DNA from: an uncultured bacterium | GTDB taxonomy: Bacteria > Patescibacteriota > Minisyncoccia > Phycocordibacterales > UBA918 | Assembly (NCBI GenBank): GCA_913046815.1 | Contig: CAJWTE010000027.1 | Coordinates: 1 to 8,801, forward strand | Reading direction: 5' to 3' | DNA: 8,801 nucleotides | Shown: positions 1-4,543 of the stretch, piece after piece | Layout of the letters: every line of letters begins with the position of its first letter | How positions within the stretch are numbered: the first letter of the stretch is position 1 | Position numbers and translations under genes: made by a program | The notes under the pieces: model-generated | Told to the model about the DNA's origin: nothing | Database searches by the model: none | Seen by the model: the letters and a program-made list of their open reading frames with translations, nothing else

Positions 1-16
1 AGCAAAGAGTGGGGGA

Positions 17-63
17 ATACACAACAAAGGCCGGCGCCGTAGGCGCCGGCCTTTGTTGTGTAT
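17..63 (-). terminator. Long perfect hairpin behind valS, probable terminator
   Basis: Arms 17-38 and 42-63 pair perfectly (22 bp) around a 3-nt GTA loop. The inner 10 bp are all G/C (ggccggcgcc) and the outer part is A-rich on one side and T-rich on the other. Read on the minus strand, the GC core is followed by TTTGTTGTGT, which can act as a U-rich tail. The structure is nearly symmetric, so it could also stop transcription entering from the plus side. It begins 2 nt after the valS stop codon. There is no clean run of T beyond the stem, so termination is inferred. Confidence 0.7.
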
Positions 64-65
64 AT

Positions 66-2279
66 CTAATGAGAAGGCCACTTTGCTACCATCAAAATCT
101 CCCTGTCTCTCACATTGTCCGGCAATTCCTGCCAAATTGTTTCAGTAATGAAAGGCATGAAAGGGTGGAGGACTTTCAATGATGAAACCAGACATTCTTT
201 CAGTACATATTGCCTTGCATATTTTGCTTTCTCGTCATCACCATTAAGTACTTCTTTTGATTCCTCCAACACTATGTCTGCCAGCTCATGCCAGACATAG
301 TGATATATTTTTTCGGCCCCTAAGTATAAGTTGAATTTGTCTATATTCGCAGACACTTCGTCTATCGCTTGGTGAAGATTCTTGATAATTTTAGTATCTT
401 CAGTAGACAATTCCGGTACTTGCTCAAAGTCCGCGTCGGCGACGTTTGTCAGTACAAATCGACTAATATTCCATAGCTTGTTAGCAAATTTTTTATAGGC
501 TTTAATCTTATCCTCCGACAGAGGCATGTCATTACCAGGTGCTGCTCCCACCACCAACGAAAGTCTGGTAGCGTCTGCACCATATTTGCCAATCATCTCC
601 AGCGGGTCGATTATATTCCCGAGTGACTTGCTCATTTTTTTACCTTTCTCGTCTCGTACCAGTCCGTGCAGGTATACGTTCTTGAAAGGAATTTGACCAA
701 CCAGATAGGTACTCATAAGTATCATACGCGCTACCCAGAAGAAAAGAATATCGTACCCGGTTTCTAGTACGCTTGTGGGGTGGTAGGTGCGGAAGTCGTC
801 CGTGTTTTCAGGCCAGCCCAGGGTAGACATAGTCCACAAACCTGATGAAAACCAAGTATCCAAGGTATCTGGATCTTGTGTCCAGCCTTCACCTGGTGAG
901 TCAATCTGAACTTTTATCGCTCCGTCTTTAAACCAAGCCGGTATACGGTGTCCATACCAAATTTGTCGACTGATACACCAATCGTGTAGATTGTTGATCC
1001 AGTTATAATAGACACGCTCAAACCTGTCTGGGTAGATAGTCACTCCGCTATCGCTAACTGCCTTTTGCATTAAGGTCTTCAAAGTAACAGTTTCTCCTTC
1101 ATTAACACCAGGGATGGCAGATGGCCCCATAACAAACTCTTTGTTCACATCTATAAACCATTGTTCTTTTATCTGCGGCTCTATCATACCCCCTCCTCGT
1201 TCATTGGTAGCCACTTTGTTTATATTATCTTCCTCAATTCTCTCTATTAAACCTTTAGCTTGCATCTTTTCTACTATCGCAGAGCGAGCCTTCTTGATGT
1301 GCATACCGGCAAATTCACCAGCAATAGGCAAGAGACAACCTTTTTCATTGATAATCTGCTCTTTGTCTAGTCCGTGACGCTCAGCAATTTCGAAGTCTAT
1401 AGTCGAGTGCCAAGGAGTAATAGTCATCACCCCTGTTCCTATTTCTGGATCGGCAGCATCGTCTTTAATAATAGTGGCGGTAATTGGGCCGTTTATCCAC
1501 TCCACTTCTATTTGTTGACCGTGCTCGTACTCTTTATAACGGTCGTCGTCTGGATGCATCACCACGTATTTATCGCCAAACTTTGTCTCGGGACGTACGG
1601 TACCAATAGTAAATGGGCCGTACTTAAAATAATAGAAAGGGCTGTTGGTCTCTTCGTATACTACTTCATCGTCAGAAACAGTCGTTTGCATAGCAGGATC
1701 CCAGTTGACACTGCGGGCACCACGGTAGATCAAGCCGTCGTTATACATCCGTATAAAAGCTTCTGTCACCGCCTTGTAGCGAGTGTCATCCATAGTGAAA
1801 GCATAGCGGTCCCAGTCGAGTGAAGACCCCATCTTTTTCGTCTGGTTGATAATAGTTTTTTTACTATCTTCAACGAACTCTTCAATACGCTCCATCAATG
1901 CCTCGCGGCCAATTTCGTCACGACGCTTTTTTTCTTTCTTGTATAGAATTCCTTCAACTTTGCTCTGTGTTGCTAAAGCCGCTGAGTCAGTCCCGGGTAT
2001 CCAGAGAGCTTTTTTACCCTTCATACGGTTGTATCGCATTAAGATATCCTCGGTTGCTAGCATAGAAGCATGTCCCATATGCAAAGTACCGGTCACATTG
2101 GGTGGAGGTAGAACAATAGTAAACGGCTCAGCGTCAGCATGTGTCACACCGGCCTCAATACATTTGTCAGGGTTAAAGTAACCGCTTTTCTCCCACATAG
2201 CATAAATCTTGTCTTCGTGTTCTGCGGGGTCGTATGGACTTAAAAAAAGCGCTGGTATTTGGCTATTCTTCTCATTCAT
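66..2279 (-). CDS. valS: Valyl-tRNA synthetase (ValRS), short form
   Basis: This class Ia aminoacyl-tRNA synthetase charges tRNA-Val with valine in the cytoplasm. The HIGH motif is HMGH at residues 67-70, inside PPPNVTGTLHMGH. The KMSKS loop is at 548-552. The CP1 editing domain lies between (TVRPET, then GTGVMTITPWH). The catalytic signatures ISRQIWYGHRIPAWF and DTWFSSGLW follow, and the anticodon-binding domain ends with HPFMPFITETIWQELP near 705-720. At 737 aa it is much shorter than typical bacterial ValRS (about 850-950 aa): it stops about 20 residues after that motif and so lacks the C-terminal coiled-coil arm. The usual TDHAG active-site motif reads TDSAA (98-102). The start (MNEKNSQ) leaves room for the usual N-terminal block; no Shine-Dalgarno precedes it. 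The stop is TAG. The cognate tRNA-Val lies about 1.9 kb upstream on the same strand. Confidence 0.96.
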   Translation of the reverse strand: MNEKNSQIPALFLSPYDPAEHEDKIYAMWEKSGYFNPDKCIEAGVTHADAEPFTIVLPPPNVTGTLHMGHASMLATEDILMRYNRMKGKKALWIPGTDSAALATQSKVEGILYKKEKKRRDEIGREALMERIEEFVEDSKKTIINQTKKMGSSLDWDRYAFTMDDTRYKAVTEAFIRMYNDGLIYRGARSVNWDPAMQTTVSDDEVVYEETNSPFYYFKYGPFTIGTVRPETKFGDKYVVMHPDDDRYKEYEHGQQIEVEWINGPITATIIKDDAADPEIGTGVMTITPWHSTIDFEIAERHGLDKEQIINEKGCLLPIAGEFAGMHIKKARSAIVEKMQAKGLIERIEEDNINKVATNERGGGMIEPQIKEQWFIDVNKEFVMGPSAIPGVNEGETVTLKTLMQKAVSDSGVTIYPDRFERVYYNWINNLHDWCISRQIWYGHRIPAWFKDGAIKVQIDSPGEGWTQDPDTLDTWFSSGLWTMSTLGWPENTDDFRTYHPTSVLETGYDILFFWVARMILMSTYLVGQIPFKNVYLHGLVRDEKGKKMSKSLGNIIDPLEMIGKYGADATRLSLVVGAAPGNDMPLSEDKIKAYKKFANKLWNISRFVLTNVADADFEQVPELSTEDTKIIKNLHQAIDEVSANIDKFNLYLGAEKIYHYVWHELADIVLEESKEVLNGDDEKAKYARQYVLKECLVSSLKVLHPFMPFITETIWQELPDNVRDREILMVAKWPSH

Positions 2280-2292
2280 ATTGCGTTAGTGA

Positions 2293-2302
2293 ATATTATC
2301 AT
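2293..2302 (-). promoter_or_regulatory. Probable valS promoter, -10 region
   Basis: On the minus strand the 10-mer ATGATAATAT contains GATAAT (2295-2300), which matches the -10 consensus at five of six positions. It ends 15 nt before the valS ATG, giving a leader of only about 9 nt with no Shine-Dalgarno. The -35 position (CGCTTT at 17-nt spacing) is poor. Support comes from the identical 10-mer in front of tRNA-Val at 4238-4247. Confidence 0.4.
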
Positions 2303-2327
2303 GAAAAGGTGATAATTAAAGCGCTGG

Positions 2328-2355
2328 TTGCATTTTTAATAGTGAAGAGTATATT
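2328..2355 (+). promoter_or_regulatory. Sigma-70-type promoter of the 2362-2445 RNA
   Basis: TTGCAT (2328-2333) and TATATT (2350-2355) are separated by 16 nt. Each fits the housekeeping consensus well. The expected start, about 7 nt past the -10, falls at 2361-2363, exactly where the long stem of the downstream RNA begins. It lies inside the tsaD-valS gap and points away from valS. Confidence 0.6.
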
Positions 2356-2361
2356 GAAGTT

Positions 2362-2445
2362 GAGCAAGGTGTCGCACCGGTTTTCGACCAAGCTGGTATC
2401 CTCTGGCGATACTTTGCTCGCCGCTCAATCTTGAGCGGTCTTTTT
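2362..2445 (+). ncRNA. Small structured RNA, family not recognised
   Basis: An RNA of about 84 nt is predicted between a matching promoter and a terminator. Positions 2362-2375 pair with 2406-2419 in an uninterrupted 14-bp helix. Inside it, 2376-2380 pairs with 2393-2397 around a 12-nt loop, leaving an unpaired ATCCTCTG (2398-2405) on the 3' side. Three pairs (2368:2413, 2371:2410, 2379:2394) are G-U on the plus-strand RNA and would be A-C mismatches on the minus strand, so the fold indicates plus-strand transcription. The terminator hairpin starts one base after the helix. No ORF fits. I do not see SRP, 6S, RNase P, T-box or known ribozyme motifs. It is antisense to the untranslated stretch between tsaD and valS and slightly overlaps the tsaD 3' end. 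Confidence 0.6.
2421..2445 (+). terminator. Rho-independent terminator of the small RNA
   Basis: The stem ccgctcaa (2421-2428) pairs with ttgagcgg (2431-2438), nominally 8 bp around 2 nt and realistically 7 bp around 4 nt. It is followed on the plus strand by tctttttata, a good U-tract. The T-run contains the tsaD stop codon (TTA at 2444-2446 on this strand). On the minus strand no U-tract follows the stem, so this is not a good tsaD terminator. Confidence 0.75.
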
Positions 2446-3619
2446 ATATAGATTTATTCCCGTCGGCTTTAATAAGCTCATTAGCTGCCTCATGAGATAA
2501 GGCGGAGTCCAGCTTGGCGTGTCCGGCTAAGGCAATCATCACTGAGTTATCGGTCGAAAGTCCTGGGGTAGGGAAGTGTACTTCCACGTCTGCGTTATCT
2601 TCCAAGAAGTATTTTTGCATTTCTTGTCGCAGGTACTGATTGGCACTAACACCTCCTCCCACAACTACCGCTCTCGCTCCATATTGCTCTACTGCTTTGA
2701 CAGTTTTGCTCACCAGTACTTCTATAGCCGCATTTTCAAAGTCCTTTGCTACAGCCCTTCTTTCGTCATCAGACAAGTCCTGTCCCGCTACAGCGTAGCG
2801 CACGGCGGTTTTCAGGCCCGAGAAAGAGAAGTCAAAATCATCAGAATTAAGCATCGGCCGAGGCATTTCATCTTTAAATAAAGGCAGTTCTTGCACTCTA
2901 GCTTTTTGTGCCAGCTTGCCAATTTCTGGTCCTCCCGGGTAGGGGAGACCAAGGAGACGCGCGACCTTGTCGAAGGCTTCGCCCACTGCATCGTCGCGCG
3001 TCTCGCCAATCTTTTCATACTGTCCCCAGCCTTTCATTAAAACCAGTTCGGTATGTCCTCCTGAGACGAGTAGTGCAATGGCAGGAAATTCCATCTCCTC
3101 CAGTGCTTCATCCTTGCCATTGTCATATATAGCCGCTAGAACATGACCCTCCATATGGTTGACCGGCACTACCGGCACTTGCCACACATGTGCCAGTGCC
3201 TTGGCAAAGTTAATACCCACCCATAGAGCCGGCTCCAAGCCGGGTCCGGAAGTAACCGCAATCAGGTCAAACTCCGGCCAAGAATAATTTTCTAGGATTT
3301 CTATCAGTTTATCCGCGGCGCCTTCTTCTCTGTGAAGGAGTGTGTGTAGGTGCTCCGTTTGTTCTTTAGAAAGTTTTTGTTTTTCTGTGTGTAGGAGGTT
3401 CGCCTCTTCCAAGGCTATTTTGAGCAGGGGAGGAAAGGCCGCCGCATGCTCACGCTTAGCGACCATAGGGAAAATACCCCCGTACTGGTTGTGGGTCTCA
3501 ACTTGAGAGCGAATGGCGTTACCTAGTAGGGTGTAGGTAGCGGTAGGGAAATCACCTTGTACGTTCACTACACTCACAGCCGTTTCGTCAGCACTAGTCT
3601 CTATGCTTAGTATTTTCAT
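2444..3619 (-). CDS. tsaD: tRNA N6-adenosine threonylcarbamoyltransferase TsaD
   Basis: TsaD (Kae1/Gcp family, ASKHA fold) moves the threonylcarbamoyl group from its AMP adduct to N6 of A37 in tRNAs that read ANN codons, working with TsaB and TsaE on the TsaC product. The N-terminal phosphate-binding strand MKILSIETSADET is intact. HNQYGGIFPMVAKREH is at 43-58. The metal-binding HMEGH is at 155-159, SGGHT at 186-190, FSGLKTAVRY at 266-275, GGGVSAN at 321-327, and the third metal ligand is D357 in STDNS. It has 391 aa against about 340 for the family. Most of the excess is a hydrophilic insertion near residues 78-112 plus a longer C-terminal tail. The ATG is fixed by the conserved MKILSIETS start. 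The upstream leader carries a strong hairpin, with AAGGA 13 nt before the ATG. The stop is TAA. Confidence 0.96.
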   Translation of the reverse strand: MKILSIETSADETAVSVVNVQGDFPTATYTLLGNAIRSQVETHNQYGGIFPMVAKREHAAAFPPLLKIALEEANLLHTEKQKLSKEQTEHLHTLLHREEGAADKLIEILENYSWPEFDLIAVTSGPGLEPALWVGINFAKALAHVWQVPVVPVNHMEGHVLAAIYDNGKDEALEEMEFPAIALLVSGGHTELVLMKGWGQYEKIGETRDDAVGEAFDKVARLLGLPYPGGPEIGKLAQKARVQELPLFKDEMPRPMLNSDDFDFSFSGLKTAVRYAVAGQDLSDDERRAVAKDFENAAIEVLVSKTVKAVEQYGARAVVVGGGVSANQYLRQEMQKYFLEDNADVEVHFPTPGLSTDNSVMIALAGHAKLDSALSHEAANELIKADGNKSI

Positions 3620-3638
3620 AAATTTCCACTTATCCTTC

Positions 3639-3667
3639 TCTCCCCCGAGGTTAAACCTCGGGGGAGA
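3639..3667 (-). promoter_or_regulatory. tsaD 5' leader hairpin
   Basis: Arms 3639-3651 and 3655-3667 form a perfect 13-bp stem with a 3-nt loop, rich in G/C. No T-run follows on either strand, so a terminator is unlikely. It lies 19 nt upstream of the tsaD ATG. On the minus strand its 3' arm ends in GGGGGAGA just before GAAGGA, so purine-rich sequence near the ribosome site is partly locked in the stem. It may protect the mRNA 5' end or tune translation. The function is inferred. Confidence 0.5.
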
Positions 3668-3677
3668 CTAAGTTCCT

Positions 3678-3683
3678 TATATA
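3678..3683 (-). promoter_or_regulatory. Possible tsaD -10 element
   Basis: TATATA lies in the 45-nt stretch between the terminator of the upstream RNA gene and the tsaD leader hairpin, so transcription would begin just before the hairpin. No convincing -35 is visible. It is proposed mainly because the terminator at 3712-3746 implies that tsaD needs its own promoter. Confidence 0.3.
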
Positions 3684-3711
3684 AAGTCTCTCCAATCTAG
3701 TACTTTTTAGG

Positions 3712-3746
3712 TAAAAAGAAAAGCCCGCGCATAATGCGTCGGGCTT
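3712..3746 (-). terminator. Rho-independent terminator of the 3712-3899 RNA
   Basis: Read on the minus strand, AAGCCCG (3746-3740) pairs with CGGGCTT (3727-3721). Inside the stem a further 4 bp (3735-3738 with 3728-3731) close a 3-nt loop next to a single bulged base at 3739. TTCTTTTTAC follows directly. The GC stem with a T-run is a textbook intrinsic terminator on this strand; the plus strand lacks the T-run. Confidence 0.88.
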
Positions 3747-3899
3747 GGTACCTGAGGTTTGGCGGCTGAGCCTGGTTGTCTCGCACTGCAGTTTCCATCT
3801 AGTGGACATCATTCGTGCCTGACTCGCCAGCTCTTCGTTGCTCTTGGAAGGACGATCGCGCGATCCTTCTATTTGCGACTGCTTCACCAAACCTCAGGG
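3712..3899 (-). ncRNA. Structured RNA of about 185 nt with own promoter and terminator; family not recognised
   Basis: The 5' end CCTGAGGTTTGG (3898-3887) pairs perfectly with CCAAACCTCAGG (3762-3751), closing a 148-nt domain with a 12-bp helix. The terminator follows 4 nt later. Inside are a hairpin made by GAAGG and CCTTC around 3846-3869; a GTC/GAC plus GCAC/GTGC helix with an AG/GA internal loop, capped by TCCA/TGGA (about 3778-3823); and a possible small GGCT/AGCC hairpin near the 3' side. A consensus -35 lies upstream. Size, closing helix and strong promoter resemble a housekeeping RNA such as 6S, but no diagnostic motif confirms it. SRP, RNase P and tmRNA signatures are absent. It lies upstream of tsaD on the same strand; a riboswitch is possible, but no antiterminator overlaps the terminator. 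Confidence 0.72.
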
Positions 3900-3905
3900 A
3901 CTACT

Positions 3906-3934
3906 AAACTATCGTAATTCCAAAAAATTGTCAA
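3906..3934 (-). promoter_or_regulatory. Strong sigma-70-type promoter of the 3712-3899 RNA
   Basis: On the minus strand a perfect TTGACA (3934-3929) is followed after exactly 17 nt by TAGTTT (3911-3906). The expected start is at 3899-3900, one or two bases before the closing helix of the RNA. This is the best -35 box in the window. Confidence 0.75.
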
Positions 3935-3957
3935 GCGATTTTCAAACCAATAAAAAA

Positions 3958-3967
3958 GCGTTAACGC
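3958..3967. repeat. Palindrome GCGTTAACGC
   Basis: A 10-nt perfect palindrome, first of four between 3958 and 4091. On the minus strand it is followed by TTTTTTATT, so it might form a weak terminator (3-bp stem, TTAA loop) for transcripts coming from tRNA-Val. Confidence 0.5.
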
Positions 3968-3982
3968 ATATTTTCACTCGCA

Positions 3983-3998
3983 TTCCAATCGATTGGAA
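3983..3998. repeat. Palindrome of 16 nt
   Basis: ttccaatcgattggaa is a perfect 16-nt palindrome without a spacer. It begins 15 nt after the previous palindrome and ends 3 nt before the next. No gene covers it. Confidence 0.6.
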
Positions 3999-4001
3999 AT
4001 G

Positions 4002-4053
4002 GAGAGTGGTCGAAATTACGTTCGAAATTTCGAACGTAATTTCGACCACTCTC
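4002..4053. repeat. Perfect loopless palindrome of 52 nt
   Basis: Two 26-nt arms (4002-4027 and 4028-4053) are exact inverted copies with no spacer, checked base by base. Inside, CGAAATT recurs at 4011 and 4023 with a 12-nt step, and TTCGAA occurs twice. It could extrude as a cruciform, or fold as an RNA hairpin on either strand. Neither side is followed by a T-run, so it is not an ordinary terminator. Confidence 0.9.
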
Positions 4054-4059
4054 TCAATA

Positions 4060-4091
4060 CAGAATTCCTTCGATTAATCGAAGGAATTCTG
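4060..4091 (+). terminator. Perfect 32-nt palindrome with T-rich tail, possible terminator
   Basis: Arms 4060-4075 and 4076-4091 are exact inverted copies without a spacer. On the plus strand cttatttttataaa follows, so a hairpin plus U-tract is possible (realistically about 14 bp around a 4-nt loop). No plus-strand gene is evident upstream that would need it. It may instead belong to the palindrome cluster. Confidence 0.5.
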
Positions 4092-4112
4092 CTTATTTTT
4101 ATAAATACTTTA

Positions 4113-4142
4113 TGTCCGGTACAAGACTTGAACTTGTGACCC
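4113..4142 (-). pseudogene. tRNA 3'-half fragment (variable loop, T-arm, acceptor 3' strand)
   Basis: Read on the minus strand: GGGTC (variable-loop-like), then a T-arm with stem ACAAG/CTTGT around TTCAAGT, then ACCGGAC (acceptor 3' strand) and discriminator A. The T-arm is complete and canonical. The matching 5' acceptor strand (GTCCGGT), D-arm and anticodon arm are missing: only 14 nt separate it from the end of tRNA-Val. It is a remnant of a second tRNA, or the 3' end left by an integration or deletion event. Its identity cannot be assigned without an anticodon. Confidence 0.7.
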
Positions 4143-4156
4143 AATTTAAAATTTTG

Positions 4157-4228
4157 TGTGCGATATAAGGATCGAACTTATGGCCTCTTCGATGTCAACG
4201 AAGCGCTCTACCACTGAGCTAATCGCAC
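4157..4228 (-). tRNA. tRNA-Val (anticodon GAC)
   Basis: The 72-nt cloverleaf is complete on the minus strand. Acceptor GTGCGAT pairs with ATCGCAC (7 bp). The D-arm is GCTC/GAGC with loop AGTGGTA. The anticodon stem is CTTCG/CGAAG with loop TTGACAT, giving anticodon GAC for valine GUC codons. The variable loop has 5 nt. The T-stem is ATAAG/CTTAT with loop TTCGATC, and the discriminator is A. CCA is not encoded and must be added enzymatically. A -10-like GATAAT lies 11 nt upstream. The gene shares the strand with the valS gene for its cognate synthetase. Confidence 0.97.
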
Positions 4229-4233
4229 GGTGG

Positions 4234-4248
4234 TATGATATTATCATA
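4234..4248 (-). promoter_or_regulatory. Probable tRNA-Val promoter within a 15-nt palindrome
   Basis: TATGATA (4234-4240) and TATCATA (4242-4248) form a palindrome around one base. On the minus strand it contains GATAAT (4240-4245), 11 nt before the tRNA 5' end, with a weak TTCTTT at the -35 position. The minus-strand 10-mer ATGATAATAT is identical to the one before valS. It also sits 27 nt upstream of the plus-strand ORF at 4276 and could serve both directions. Confidence 0.45.
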
Positions 4249-4275
4249 GTGTTATCAGATTAAAAGAATCCCAAT

Positions 4276-4437
4276 ATGATTTTAGGACCAGAAAATCCAT
4301 TAAGCGAAGTAGATACTAACGAAGGTTTGCCGGAAGAAGAGTCACTCTCAGCTTCTGAGGAAAAAGACCTAGCGGAAACTACTTTGCCAGAGCGGGAGAA
4401 AGAGGAAGAAGCCGGCGATTTACCCATGGCTGCTTAA
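4276..4437 (+). CDS. Small acidic protein, 53 aa, hypothetical
   Basis: An ATG-to-TAA frame encodes 53 residues starting MILGPENPLSEVDTNEG and ending GDLPMAA. It has 14 Glu and 3 Asp against 2 Lys and 1 Arg, no Cys, no aromatic residue and no hydrophobic segment, so it is probably disordered and not a membrane protein. No Shine-Dalgarno precedes the ATG, in keeping with most genes here. It fills the space between the divergent tRNA-Val promoter region and a plus-strand hairpin at 4481-4532, which fits a short transcription unit. I do not recognise it. The acidic bias could also come from purine-rich noncoding sequence, so its coding status is uncertain. Confidence 0.45.
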   Translation: MILGPENPLSEVDTNEGLPEEESLSASEEKDLAETTLPEREKEEEAGDLPMAA

Positions 4438-4480
4438 GCGGGGTAAGAAATACACAGTTCACACGTCGCCAATAGTACTG

Positions 4481-4532
4481 AGCAAACTCCCTACGTAGAT
4501 ATATACGTAGACACCTACGTAGGGAGTTTGCT
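4481..4532 (+). terminator. 18-bp hairpin before the ABC exporter gene: terminator or leader structure
   Basis: Arms 4481-4498 and 4515-4532 pair over 18 bp with a 16-nt loop. Three copies of TACGTAG lie at exact 12-nt steps (4492, 4504, 4516): one in each arm and one in the loop, so alternative hairpins are possible. The plus strand continues with tgttattgtt and then the ATG at 4544. It may end transcription from the upstream small ORF, act as a leader switch for the exporter, or form a protein-binding site. The T-rich tail is interrupted. Confidence 0.55.
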
Positions 4533-4543
4533 TTGTTATTGTT

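Noticed and set aside
1374..1823. Plus-strand frame of 149 codons inside valS
   Set aside because: It lies entirely antisense to the conserved editing domain of ValRS and has no recognisable motif or start signal.
3651..3890. Minus-strand frame of 79 codons (begins MVKQSQIEG)
   Set aside because: It lies inside the promoter-helix-terminator unit of the structured RNA and runs straight through the intrinsic terminator and the tsaD leader hairpin. The sequence is better explained by RNA structure.
3712..3899. Assignment as RNase P RNA, SRP RNA or tmRNA
   Set aside because: RNase P signatures, the SRP GGAA tetraloop domain and a tRNA-like end with a tag frame are all absent, and the length does not fit RNase P or tmRNA.
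3838..4077. Plus-strand frame of 79 codons across the palindromes
   Set aside because: It is antisense to the RNA gene and its promoter, then covers the palindromes; it has no ribosome site or protein-like composition.
3958..4091. Replication origin or CRISPR array
   Set aside because: No DnaA boxes such as TTATCCACA are seen around the palindromes. The palindromes differ from one another and have no regular spacers.
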